This document shows positions 1 to 11,960 of a DNA stretch of 64,000 nucleotides, in pieces. The translations under genes were made by a program, and so were the position numbers. Source of the stretch: Anaspis maculata (Eukaryota > Arthropoda > Insecta > Coleoptera > Scraptiidae); assembly GCA_949128115.1 (NCBI GenBank), contig OX421966.1, forward strand, positions 49,039,416 through 49,103,415. The letters run 5' to 3'. Below the pieces are notes generated by a model. The model saw nothing but the letters and a program-made list of their open reading frames with translations, did no database searches and was not told where the DNA came from. Position 1 is the stretch's first letter. Each line of letters opens with the position of its first letter.

Positions 1-633
1 CTTATTCATATGCGTACGTGATCAATTTAAGAACCGCATATAAGGCAGTGATAACATTTTATTGGTCCATGGTAAGTCATCAACCGACCAAAAATGGTAC
101 ATCGACGATGATGATTCCCATCAGATCGGCGCAGATGGTCAAAAAAAAACACAATTTACTTATACAGTTGAAAAATTATTGTTATTGGATCTTGTTGCAA
201 TATTTTATTGTTATGTGTTGCTCTTGTTCGATATTATTGTTTCAGTTCTGTTGCTGTGGAGTCTTGTTATGCCATTGCTTGATGCAAATTATTTTAGATG
301 TATGCTAGTCTCTTGTGGGCCGATCGCTTATAGTACGTCGCCCTCGATAATAAAGAATATAAAAATAACAAAAGAACGGGTCTGATCCCCGAGACTTTTT
401 TTTTTGGCTCACAGCAAAGTTTCTCTAACACCAAATTAGCTGAAAGTGTGATGAAATATTTTCTTGGGACGACAAAATTCCACAGAGAACCCTCTAGAAA
501 ACCTTCGCTTCTGACAGTAGTCTCTATCAATGGCAAAGCTACCATCTCAAATATCACAAAGTGGTTAAAGAAAACGAAGATCATCATTAATAATATTTAT
601 TCTTTGGGTTATTCGTTCTTGCAATTTGTTTAC
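1..633. other. Intergenic, nothing recognised
   Basis: AT-rich sequence with only short random-looking open frames on both strands. I see no splice-framed exon, no RNA gene and no recognisable transposon. It could be intronic to the SWAP70/DEF6-like gene whose first exon lies at 4660-4764 on minus. Confidence 0.5.
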
Positions 634-1842
634 ACAATGTGTCCCGAAATTAGACCGCAACATTTGACCAGCTTATTCTACGTTAAAAAAATAGGAAGAA
701 AAGTTTCAATAGACACGGATCGAATAATGCCCCCTAAGGGAGCTAGAGCCCCTTGAAGGGGGAAACCTGATGATGGTTTTTTACAAATTTCTCCAAAACT
801 TGCCAAGGTAAAATGACGAAATTTGGTTTGATCACTTCATGTTTAAGCCTGAAGTAATGATGTGAAGAAGACTTCCACATTTCATCAGGGACGTCCAACA
901 AAGGGGGAAGAGGGAATGAATTTAGTTCCATTTTTATGTTTATGACTTTTCCTGAATTTTGATAAGAAAATCTGGAAAATCAAAGCTTATTCTTATGGAA
1001 AAGAGATTCTCTTGTACTATTTCGATTCGACGCACCGTTTTCTTCAAAGAGAATTTTACCTGAAATTCTCCTGAAAATTTTACAAATCCCGAGTACAGAA
1101 ATCAGAGCAATAACACCAACTGTGTTTTCTTGGACAAGAACAAAAAGAACCGTTTCAATGAAAATGGGTTGGGAATGCTCCCTGGGAGACCAAGAGCCCC
1201 TAGAGCGCGATTGATTTTATCTCGGCAAGTTACCCTCCCAAGGAGCTCTGGGTTCCCTAAGAAGCATTTTCAACCCACTTTTATTGAAACATTTCTCCCT
1301 GTTTTTGATCCAAGAAAACACAGTTAGTGTTATTGCTGTGATTTTTGTAATCGGGATTAGGAAATTTGAGGAGAATTTCAGGTGAAATTTTCTTTGAAGT
1401 GCGACTTAACTCGAAAACGGTGCGTCTAATCGAAATAGTACAAGGGGATCTTATTTCCATGAAAAACTTTATTTTCCAGATTTGCCAATCAAAATCCAGA
1501 TAAAGCCATGAACAAAAAAAAATGGAGCTAAATTCATCCCCCGTTCCCCCTTTGTTGGACGTCCCTGATGATGAAATGTGGAAATCTTTCTCACAGCATT
1601 ACCTCAGGCTTATAGATGTAGTGGTCAAATCAAATGCCGTCACTTTATCTTGGCAAGTTTTGCAGAAAATTTGCAAAAAAAAAACATAATCAGGTTTCTC
1701 CCTTTAAGGGGCTCTAGCTCCCTCAGGGGGCATTATTCGACCCATGTTTATGGGAACTTTTCTTCCTATTTTTTGACGTAGAATAAGCTGGTCAAATATT
1801 GCGGTCATTGCGGTCATGATTACATCATCATGGGACACTATG
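634..1842. repeat. Long palindromic (inverted-repeat) element, about 1.2 kb
   Basis: The left arm runs from about 634 to 1220 and the right arm from about 1235 to 1842; they are reverse complements with scattered mismatches. Paired landmarks include GCATTATTCGA near 1730 and TCGAATAATGC near 720, and AGCTGGTCAAAT near 1786 and ATTTGACCAGCTT near 662. Both arms contain a G-rich/C-rich block (CCCCTAAGGGAGCTAGAGCC) that recurs, diverged, at the centre, so the arms are internally repetitive. No transposase frame is present. The most likely identity is a MITE or foldback-type DNA element. Confidence 0.8.
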
Positions 1843-4659
1843 TATTTTGAACTCTTTTTTTATACACAGCATTTTTCAGTGTAGGTACTGTGGTATTCCC
1901 CCTTTGTTTTGTTTGTACGTTGGTACCTGAAGTAGGTACGGTCGTTGACGTTCGTACCGTTTGCCGATGGGAGAGAGAGATGGCGCTTGGCGCGCGAGCG
2001 GCAGCCGCAGGGAGAGAAGAGAGTCAGCTGTGGTGAGGAACACGTGATTTTTCAGTGCAACTCTACGTCGGTTTCTCCTAATTTAAGGTCGGTCTTTCTT
2101 TGATTTATGTATCGTTATTCTGGCTTCCACCCACTCACCAAATCATGCATTTCGATACCTATTTTGCCCGCAAAATTATTGTATACATAACCCGAAATGC
2201 TTTGTTCTCTTTGTTCTCAACGGACTTGCATAACCCGCAGTTTTTCCCCTTTGAAATCAAGGTGCTTTGCACTGCTTTGAATTTTGTGTAATTTATCTAC
2301 TCCCAAATGATCTTAATGTTGACGTCAAAATCCGGAAATCTAGTGGGTGTGCACTTAGCGCACTCATGACGTGACCTGCGAACTGCGCTGCGCGCGTATT
2401 TCGAGGTTTCATTATTTGTTTCTTTCCACAAGCTACGTCACAAACAGTAAGACGACAAAAAGAAACTCCACTACGCCAAAATCAGCCGCTAAGTAGAGAA
2501 CAGTACTTTTTATGATTCATTTTAATTTCATTGTTCATTGTCGGGTTATACCTGAAAGTAAACGAAGGAAAGAAGACTTGCACGCTTCTCCGTGTCCTGG
2601 GGGGGGTTCCGCCTGCTCGTATGAATCTGCCTTGTTGAGTCTACTAACCTTTTCCTATTTGGGAAGAAATTATGTATAAAGACGAAGAGAGGGCCACAGG
2701 TTGGCTCGAGTCGATTTTCTTGTATTTATTGTTATTTCTTGTATGTGATTACTGTTTACTAACCATTGTTCTGTTTTGAATGTAAGTATGTATCTGTGGG
2801 GTTTTTTATGGGTAACTGCTGCGGAATTTCAGGCGAATGCGTTATAGATACTTCTTCCTTCCAATTGCTTACTAAAAGTATGACCAACTTCGAATTCTCT
2901 ACTCATTTATCTCTCACCTGTTTCTTGTCCATTTATCTACCTATTTATCTCGTTTTTGTTTTTTTGTTGATTTACCTACACCATTGCTGATCATTTGTTT
3001 CTTGCTGATTTATTTACTTGTTTACCGATCGTTTCTTTGTTGTTTGCTTATCCATCAATTTGACTTCTTTTGTTTGTGAAGTGTAAAATTATTTGTTGAG
3101 CGTAAAGTTTCCTTTTGTTGTTACGCAAATAACTTGTAAACGAAACAAACTTTCAAAGAGGTTCAAGCACCGATTCAGGCTGACTTGATCAATGCAGAAC
3201 TGGAGTGACTTCTCTGTCATTTCATCATGACTCATTCACACTTGACTTTTGTTCAGATCATTTGGGAAGGGATTTTACAGCAACCAACCAGGCAATACGC
3301 ATGGGTTTCTTTGACGTGTTCTTCCCATGTGTGCCTGTCAGCGAATACGTCACTTTTTCTTTGCGATCAAATTGACAGTTTGACATGTTTCATGATTTCT
3401 TGTTTTTGTTTTGTTAATCTGATTTTGTGTTCATTTCATTGTTGTGAAATGTGTTTGTGTCTTGTTGTTCTCTATTCATCTTGTGTCATTTTATCACTGT
3501 CAATTCCTTGTTGTTAAGTGTTTTGAGAAAAGAAACCAATTCACTTGAAAACTTTGCAAATTGATTTTCAATAAACATTCATTTTGCTTGCATTTCATTC
3601 GCATTTCATTCAAGAATCAAACCTTATCCCCAACGACACATTCTCATCTCGAGTAAGAACTCAACACAACGTAGGAAAAATGTGAACGACGTGGGGAAGG
3701 GAAGAAACAACGACGATCGCAGCCAAACATCGAAAAAAGGGTTACACTACAGAAGTGGTGTCGAGACCTAGGTACACTACATTACCCCAAAGATACAATT
3801 TAAGGGGCTCAAGTCCGGGCTACGGGCTGGCCCTGGTTACCAATCGATTGTAGGTAATTGATGTATTTCGTTAGTGAGAAAATTTGTTTTTGTTCTTTCT
3901 GGAAGAAATCATATTTTTTGCCCAACCCTGTTTCAAGAAGAGTTTTGATTAGCTCATCTGAATCATCATTAGCATACCTAAATATGCGATAATTATTATT
4001 ATTATGTCTAGCATTGGATTAAAACGTTCAAACTTCAAATGCAGTGAGGAGGTAATATTTATATTTTTCGACAAAATATCTCGCAAAATTTGAAAAATTT
4101 TCCCCGCAATTTCCCAAAACGGCACTACCCTGAGAAGTGCCGACTTTGAGGACCTAAGTATTAAGCGCATCAAGGCGAAATTTAATTGTGTCGTCGGCGA
4201 TATTATCTTTGCATTCCTGATGCAAGCAAAATAATTAAAGTACCTAGGTATTATAAAGTATTATTTTCATCCAGACCGCATATTTGTTCCTCACTTTGCA
4301 AACCATCAACACTTATCGCTTATTTTGTTCTTATTCATCTCTTCAGCATGGCCAAACTATAGCATAGCTGTTATGCTGTTGATCAAATAATTCGTTTCAC
4401 ACAATACCTACCTACGAGCTAAGTACCTACGTTATTATTTATTAGTGCATACTTAGTGAAAATTCGAAAAAGGGGCCGCAAACCTTGACATATACCTGTT
4501 TGACAAAAGCGCTTCAAGATCAAAACACACCTGTTGCGGTTGCTTTGCCATATTTGGCAAATTCTCTCTGAGTAATAAAAAAACAAACCGCAAAGCATCT
4601 GCTCGACTTTACGGCCCGTAACGTCCGCAGATTTGAACCCCTCCGACTGTTCGTCTCAC
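1843..4659. other. Unassigned region, probably intronic or untranslated
   Basis: No convincing coding exon is visible. The stretch at 1960-2080 is richer in GC and CpG, with purine runs, and looks like promoter or 5'-UTR sequence. The stretch at 2600-3600 is T-rich, low in coding signal and ends near an AATAAA at about 3570. A short ATT microsatellite lies near 3990-4005. By position this block would fall in the first intron of the SWAP70/DEF6-like gene (minus). The 1.96-3.6 kb part might be an independent non-coding transcript; that is inference from composition only. Confidence 0.35.
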
Positions 4660-4764
4660 CTTAAGCTTGGATTTGTGCACCAGTCCCGATTTGTCCTGTT
4701 GCTGCAGGACGTCGAAGGCCTGCCAAACGCAATTCGTCACGTTCTCCAGCAGGACTGCCATCAT
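4660..4764 (-). CDS. First coding exon of a SWAP70/DEF6-like protein (partial gene)
   Basis: On minus, two adjacent ATGs (4764-4762 and 4761-4759) open a 35-codon frame that ends AAG followed by the donor GTGAGA at 4659. The peptide has the pattern ...VWQAFDVL...DKSGLVHKSKLK, which matches the N-terminal EF-hand-like start of SWAP70/DEF6 (known pattern: IWHAFTALD...SGKVSKSQLK). These proteins are Rac/Cdc42 guanine-nucleotide exchange factors with a PH domain that act at the cell cortex. Here only the first 35 residues are in the window. No later exon is seen on minus between 1 and 4659, so the first intron exceeds 4.6 kb. The GC-rich stretch upstream (4765-5000) is a plausible 5' UTR and promoter. 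Assignment rests on a short match. Confidence 0.6.
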
Positions 4765-5589
4765 CGCCACGACAATCACCGCACACTATGCACACTGATA
4801 CACACGCACATACAACGCCTGCTGCGATCGGAACACCACGGTGACTCACGCTGCAATGTTGAAAGTGCGAGTGTAGTTTGTTGGTAGACTTGAGCCGACA
4901 CGCCCACTCTTCTTACTTTCAGCAGCAGTCTCGGCTCGGGCACTTCAGAGAGAGCTCCAGGGGCAGGTGATGATGGATAGTGTTGTTGTGAACGATGCCT
5001 TTTTGAAGAAGGTTGTCGAATGGGAATTGCAAGTAAAACACAAGAAGTGGAGGATGGCGGAAACAAGAGATGAGAATCGTGTACTTTGCGCAATCACGAG
5101 AAAAAGTTAATTGTTCAGAGCATCTAATAATAACATTGGCTTATCTTATCGTTCGTTGTTCCGAAGGCTGGTGTATTGAAACAGGAAGAATGGATTTGTC
5201 ACCGGATTTCAAAGTTTGCAGATACTCAACTATTAAACAATTTTCAACAACAAATCTGTATAACTCAAAGTTTCATCTAATCAAGAGAGGAGCTCGTCCA
5301 GCAGCTTCACTTATGAATCAGACAAACTATCTGGCGCGCCTCCGCCAATTGTAAGGGTTTGTAGCTTATTCCCGTGTCGGAGTCTCCCAGTTCGCGGTTC
5401 ATAATCATACCGTCGGAGTCTGCAGTGAATATCGTTCAAGTGTTTTAACATTCGAGTTCCTTCTTTCGCAAATCGAATCTTACGTATTTTTTGGCTCGGC
5501 ACCCGGCACCTATTGCATTATTTTAAGCTGTCAGTCAACTCAAGTCTCAAGTAAACTTACTAGCTGATTTTAACATTACCGAGCTGGAT
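4765..5589. other. Presumed 5' UTR/promoter of the SWAP70/DEF6-like gene, then unassigned
   Basis: The part at 4765-5000 is GC-richer than its surroundings and lies directly upstream of the minus-strand start codon, so it is the likely 5' UTR and promoter. No TATA box is obvious. From 5000 to 5589 I see nothing that can be named. Confidence 0.3.
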
Positions 5590-5775
5590 TCCGTGCTTTC
5601 GCCGCCATCAATTTCTCCTAGCCGTTGCCACCTCTCATCCGGGTTTTGTCCAGGATAACTCGCTTTTGATGCAGGACTCCACTCAAAAATCTATTTCTGC
5701 TCGGGAATCGACTTTTTTCGAATAATTCCAACTGATGTCGAAAGTAGATTGAATTGGGCGTCGTGTAGACCCATT
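5590..5775. repeat. Dispersed repeat, copy A
   Basis: This stretch recurs in the same orientation at 59390-59585. Shared landmarks are the GCCGTT.CCACC start, a central TGCAGGACTC, a GACTTTTTTCGA block and the ATTGGGCGTCGTGTA end. Identity is partial with small indels. No coding capacity is apparent; the class is unknown. Confidence 0.65.
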
Positions 5776-5799
5776 TTCTCAATCGAGTGTGAAGACTCG

Positions 5800-5985
5800 G
5801 AGATATATGCGTGGTGGACCTTTTTCCGGTGGACCGTTTGAGCAGTGGATGTTTTTGCGGTGTCAGAATTCGGATGAATGCGTGGTGGATTTTTTTCCGG
5901 TGGATCATTTCAGCAGCGGATGTCTTCGCGGTGGCAGAACTCGGGGATAAATGAGTCATGGTCTTTTTTTCCGGTGGGACGCGGT
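5800..5985. repeat. Short tandem repeat array, about 68-bp unit, 2.4 copies
   Basis: Units start near 5807 and 5876, with a partial third at about 5949. Each contains GCGTGGTGGA, then TTTTTCCGGTGGA, then a CAGCGGATGT-type segment and GCGGTG.CAGAA. It lies directly after dispersed repeat copy A and may belong to the same element. Confidence 0.65.
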
Positions 5986-6935
5986 AAAAATGGCCTTGTA
6001 CCACGGTTTTTGCCGAGGTTTCTTGATCGTTTGCAATACAACTTTTTGAACATGCGTCTGGCAGACGTGAAAACAAGCTTTTGGCTCCGAAATGTTATTC
6101 AGGTGTACCGCAACATAATTAAATAAGAACGTCCGGTTTTTTTCGCGTCTTTTCCAAATCTTTGGGAAAACTTCCACCGATTTTGATTAAACTTGGCACA
6201 TAGGTAGTATCTGACGGGTGGAACGTTCAATTGAAATTGTTTGACATCAAGCAATCGCGGCCGCCAAAAACTGGAAAAAATAATTGCCGAAAATACTATT
6301 CCCGTTTGAAATCTGTCCATTGGGGTGGAACGACAAAATCGAAAATACTGTTATGTGCGTTTAGGTTCGTTTATAATTGAGACGATCGTTTGAAAACACA
6401 CTGATTATCACTGCATACTACAATAAATACAGGCCAACTTGGGAATATCGCCGTACACTACTCGCTTTCTATCGCTTTCGATTATTCGGATTCAATACTG
6501 TCGTAGGCCGAGGATCGGTGCTTTATATAGCTCAGACTATTCATCTCGAATAGTCATCGGTCCTCTAGCAAATTCCACAGTGATCCGGCATACGGTTTCT
6601 AGGCGACTCTCGAAAAATCCTACACATTTCGCGGGCATTACCAACGTGCAGTGAAGACGGCACCTCCGCCAAATGGACAGATGTGTGCTACTCGGCCGTT
6701 GAAGTCGCCACGTAAATTCCATTCGCTAAGCCATCGCGTATATTCTGAAAATGCACTAGAGCCTCGCACCTGTACACTGCGATCTAATGGGAATAGTCTA
6801 GAAAGACCGGGTGTTCTCCAGAATGCACAAGAATCGCCGCTCGTCATAATATGCTAGTTGAATGTCCCCATCGAAAAAAAACCGTCCTATTTTGGCATTT
6901 TTCAGAAAAAATGTGCAGCAAAAGATCACTCTGTA
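5986..6935. other. Unassigned intergenic sequence
   Basis: Overlapping short frames occur on both strands around 6440-6860 but none shows a domain, splice frame or consistent codon bias. No RNA gene is seen. Confidence 0.4.
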
Positions 6936-7361
6936 TACGGGGTGTTTCAGGGATGATAGCTAAAAATTTAACTGTGGGTAGATCTCGTTAAAATATGACG
7001 AAAACCTATATACTATTTTGCAAAGTTCGGCCTAATGACGAAGATACAGCCCTCCAAAGTTCACTTTTTTCGGATTTAAAAAATTTGTAACTCAGGAACG
7101 TTTCGACAAATTTAGCTTTAATTCAGCAAAAGCTGGTTTGTCATAATTATCTATCAACCTGCCAAATTTGGGAAGAATCCAACCAGTGGTGTAGGAGTTA
7201 TGAGAGTCAATAATTTAGAAGCATCCGAAGAAAAGTTGACTGAAGGTGACCCCTCATAACTTCTACGCCAATGATACAAAATGGTATATAGGTTTTCGTC
7301 ATATTTTGACCAGATCTACCCAAAGTTAAATTTTTTGCTATCATCCCTGAAACACCCTGTA
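6936..7361. mobile_element. Palindromic MITE with CAGGGTG-type termini (copy 1)
   Basis: The element begins TATACGGGGTGTTTCAGGG and ends with its reverse complement, CCCTGAAACACCCTGTA. Its arms carry GATCTCGTTAAAATATGACG and the matching complement near 7300. TA flanks both ends, the target-duplication type of the Tc1/mariner superfamily. No transposase is encoded. A second, closely related copy lies at 38350-38960. Confidence 0.8.
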
Positions 7362-7977
7362 TGTATTTATCATAAGGCCACGACCGTTCCAAAAAAATTC
7401 AATCAGCTTATAGTTAATTGCAATAAAAGCAAGGCTGACATTTTCTGACATCCCTTTTGTTGTACTCAAGTTTCATAGGTACATTTAAACGTATTTATTA
7501 GAGAAATAAGACACCGAACGCATCTTATTTTTTCCATATAATAAGATTTAGGTACAAATTACAAAATTGGTATTGAAACAGCGGTTTTGGCATGAGCCTC
7601 CTAGTGATGAAAATAAGTGTCTAATTTTGAGACTGAATTTTCATAATATACAGATTCTAATAAGTGTTGTTTTGCATTTTCACAGAAAATGAACAGCCAT
7701 TACGAAATAGATTCATAGAAATAGTATTTTGCATCACCGTGCATGATTTCCAGAAATTATCACGTGTCGTTATTTCTAGAAATCACCTCTGTCTACAAAT
7801 ACGATTCTCATGTATATCCTGGACACTTTTTTGTTGCATTTTTTTGTAAATTTTTCCATATTTCAAGATAAATTGGAGTGAAATGTAACTTACGTCTGTT
7901 CAACTTTCTTTATTTCAACGATCAGTTGCGACCCCGTAAATTTGAAGGCATTTATCAGGCTGAAAGATCGTCGTGAT
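7362..7977. other. Unassigned intergenic sequence
   Basis: AT-rich sequence with no recognisable gene or repeat between the MITE and the 3' end of the I-clade LINE. Confidence 0.4.
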
Positions 7978-8237
7978 TTGTTTTTTTTTTTAATGATTTC
8001 GCATCAACCACAAGGGTTATTAGCGATGACAAGGAGGTTTAGGTACCTGATCTAAGAACAGCTGGTTGGGATAATCGAACAATAAGGACAGCAACAGACA
8101 GGGACACATTTTTCACGCCAATGGGTCTATATTGGCGACTTTCAAACATACAAACAAATAAGACCACGGAAAAGGATGATGGGTTGAGTGGCTTACATAG
8201 GATCAAATCTAGCTAAGTGTTGAATCGTCATAAAGTT

Positions 8238-11200
8238 TCATATATACCGATATCTTTCAGAAATTTTAGTACCTTGATGTAGGTATTTGGCTGGGTTTGT
8301 TAGGATATCTGGAGAGTGTGTGATGTTGTTCAGCGATCTCTGGATGTCGTAGTCAGGGCATGTGTGTAGGATATGGCTGACAGTCAGTATGACACTGCAC
8401 ATTGAACAGCTTGGTCGGTCTTGTTTTGTTATCAAGAAAGAATGAGTTAATTTGGTGTAGCCGAGTCGTAACCTGTTTAGTATAATTTGATCCCTTCTCT
8501 TTTCGGGATTCAAAAGCATGGCACTGATGGAAGGTTTGTGTTCCCTGAGGTATGTGTCTTTTAGTTCCCATTTTTGCTGCCAGAAGTATGTGGTTTTGCA
8601 TTTTATGAAAGCTTTAAAATCTCCAGGGGGATCAATTTTGCATATTGGAAGGTCATGTGAAGAGGGGGCCTCTGTTGCCAAGCGGTCTGCTTCCTCGTTA
8701 CCATGAATGCCAACATGAGAAGGGGTGTACATCAGGATGATTCTATCGGATTTGTCAAATGTTTCTTCTCTTATTTGTTGTACTAGGGGGTTGCGGGGGT
8801 ATATGTGGTTGATAGACTGAAGAGAACTTAGTGAGTCTGAGCAGATTATGTACCTTTCTTCTGGCTGAAGTTTTATGAATAGAAGTGCTTGTAGAATTGC
8901 GTAAAGTTCGGCTGTGTAAATGCTGTTGTAATTCAGGAGTCTGAAGGCCTGTTTTGATGATGGTGTGAATAGGGCGGAAGCCACTTTGTTTTCAGTCTTT
9001 GAGCCGTCTGTGTAAATAAGGTTGTAGTCTGGGAGACTGGAGACTATGGCGTGAAAATCTGCTCTAATAAGAGAGTGGCTAGTTTCGTTCTTGTTATATT
9101 TTTTTAGATTGAGTATTGTCCGAATTTTTGAGTGTTTCCAAGGAGGAGTTGAACAGTTGTACCAAGGAAGAGTTTTTGGAATTTCGATGTCCAGCTCTCG
9201 TTGGATACGTCTAACCCTTTCATGTATTGTAGGTGTAGTGTTTGAGTTGAACATGCCTTTAAACCTTTGAGAGAGGACTAAATTGTGGCAAATGCTTTCC
9301 GGATTAGAAGATGTGTTTACAGCATAATTTAATGTGGAGCGCTTGGTGCGAATTTCGAGCGGGAGTTCATTTACAAGTGCTAGTAGACTTTCAACTGGGG
9401 TAGTGCAGAAAGCTCCGGTGGCTATTCTTATAGCTGTTGTCTGTATGGAATGGATGGTTTTGAGATAGGATTTCTTAGCGGTCATGTAAGCAATTGCTCC
9501 GTAGTCAAGTTTAGATCTGATGAGACTTTGATAGATCAATAGCAGAGTATTACAATCCGCTCCCCAAGAGTGGTTGGATAGAATCTTCATTAGGTTTAAA
9601 CCGTGATTGCATGATTTCTTGAGATAGGAAATGTGTTGCCGCCAAGATAACTTTTGGTCGAAAATGACTCCTAGGAATCTTGTGGACTCAGAGAATTTCA
9701 GGCTTTTTCTGTGAAGACGAAGAAGAGGCGAACTGAGTTGGCGGGCTTTGGTGAAAAGCATGCAGTTGGTTTTGGGAACGGAAAACTTAAATCCCGATGT
9801 TTTCCCCCAGTTTTCGATTTTTTTCAGGGTAGTTTGTAAAATTTTTTGAATTGAGGAGATGTCTTTTCCTTTGATGTATATTAGTAGGTCGTCAGCAAAA
9901 AGGCTACAACGAACTGGCGCTTTGATGGTTTTTATCACTTCGTTTATTGCGATCAAAAAGAGTGTTACACTGAGACTGCGCCCTGAGGAAGTCCGTTTTC
10001 TAGTTTTTTATTGTGAGACAAGATACCGTTGATTCTGACTTTAAAAGATCTGTTGTGAATAAAGTTTTGGATAAACGCCAAGATGTTTCCCTTAAGACCC
10101 CATTCGACTAGCTTTTCAATTATTGGACGAGTCCAAGTCATGTCATAGGCCTTCTCTACGTCAAAGAAGACTGACAGAAGATGTTGTTTGATAGCAAAAG
10201 CCTCATGAATTTCAGATTTCAGTTGAACTATGTTGTCAGTTGTTGATCGATGCTTTCTGAAGCCATTTTGGGAAGGATGGAGTAAGTTTGACTTTTCCAA
10301 GTGCCAAACTAGACGGTTATTGATAATACGCTCAAGAGTTTTGCACATGGTGCAAGTTAGGGATATTGGCCAATAGGAAGCTTTGTCATCGCTTGGTTTG
10401 TTTGGCTTCAGAATAGGAGAGACAATGGAGCTTGACCAAGGGCTGGGAAATTCATGTGTTTGCCAGATTATGTTGTAGATATTGAGCAGGACGAGCTTGG
10501 CTTTGGAGGACAGATTTTTCAGAAAAGAGTAAGGAATGTCGTCTGGACCGGGATGAGAGTCCTTGGCTGATTTGAATGCTTCTTCGAGTTCTGAGGTAGT
10601 GAGAGACAAATTGATGAAGAGAAAATTATTGTTTTGTTTGTTTATCTCCTGAGATTCTTTGTGTTTTTTGAATTGTAAAAAATCTTTGTCGAAATTTCGA
10701 TCACTTGAATTTGCTTGGAACTGTTCAGCTAGAACCTCAGCGATATCGGATTCACAGTCAAAAATTTGGTTGCTGTCTCTTATTATTGTGATTCGGGGAC
10801 TTGAGTTTTTTTACCTTGTTCCAGACTTCAGTCATAGGCGTCGAGGGGTTGATAGTAGAGACATAATTTTCCCATGATTCTTTTTTGTTTTTCTTCACAA
10901 CATATCTGGCTTTAGCTCTCAACCTTTTAAAACTCAAGAGATTTTCTACGGAGTTTGTTCTCTTCAATTTGTTGAGGGCATTTTTACTTGCTTTTATAGC
11001 CTCGGCACATTCTTTGTTCCACCAAGGGACAGGTGTGAATTTTTGGTGATTGGAGGAAAGTTTGCCTATGTGGTTGTGTGCTGAATCAAGTATGATTTGA
11101 CAGAAGTTTTGTACGGTTTGGTCGATGTCGTTGTCAGTAGGTGAAAATGATCCAAGTTTATGGTCCACTTCTTCGGAAAATGATGACCAGTTGGCGTTTT

Positions 11201-11885
11201 TCAGATTCCATTTAGGGTAGACCACCGAATTTTTCTCGGGGTTTAGTTGGTGGTTTTGGATTCTGATGGGGTAGTGATCACTACCGTAAAGATAGGGGTA
11301 AGTTTCTCACGTCAGGTAAGGTGTGAGTATAGAGCTGCATATTGTTAGGTCAAGGGCACTGAAATTTCCATTGTATGAGTTAAATCTGGTAGGCGATCCC
11401 GTGTTTAGAAGTATTAGGTTGGAAGAGTTAAGCCACTGTTCTATAGCTTGTCCTCTTTGATTTGTGGACACGGAGCCAAATAAGGTGTTGTGTGCGTTGA
11501 AATCTCCCAAGATTATGCATGGCGCAGGTATCTGATCCAACAGATTTTTGAGTTCATGTGGAGAGATCTCTTTGTTTGGGGGTATATAAATGTTACAAAT
11601 GGAGAATTTGGTTTTCAGTTGGATGGAGAACGCAATCGCTCCTAAATTTGTGTCGAGATCGATTTCTTGAGTAGGGAAACTTAGGTTGACGAAAGAAGAT
11701 ACTCCACCACTGGATCTCTCTCTGTCAATTCTATGTTTGGAGTAACATTTATATCCTTTCAGATTGGGATCGCTCTTGAGGTGGGTTTCTTGCAGACAAA
11801 TTATGGGGGGGTTGTTTTCAGTTATCAGAAGTAATTTTTCTAGATGGGAATAGTACCCATTCAAATTCCATTGTAAAATGAACAT
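8238..11885 (-). pseudogene. LINE ORF2: endonuclease, reverse transcriptase, RNase H (frameshifted)
   Basis: From 5' to 3' on minus: the endonuclease segment 11885-11307 has LQWNLNG, CLQETHL and GDFNAHN motifs; a linker frame runs 11225-10758; the RT N-terminal half 10609-9965 has FFDVEKAYD and GLPQGAVSV; the RT C-terminal half plus RNase H runs 9956-8238, with the FADD catalytic motif at about 9888-9899, then IYTDGSK and the PSHVGIHGNEEAD block of RNase H. The RT palm is cut by a frameshift between 9965 and 9956, directly before FADD. The enzyme normally copies LINE RNA at a nicked target; here it is broken. Confidence 0.85.
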
Positions 11886-11960
11886 GTTTATTCCAAATCT
11901 GGTGTTTTGTGGGATGATTTTTGACGAAAGATATGTTGATCAAAATTTTGTGGTCTGAGT

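Noticed and set aside
3227..3517. 96-codon plus-strand frame
   Set aside because: Composition is T-rich and Cys/Leu/Phe/Ser-heavy, as expected of translated non-coding T-rich DNA; no supporting splice signals.
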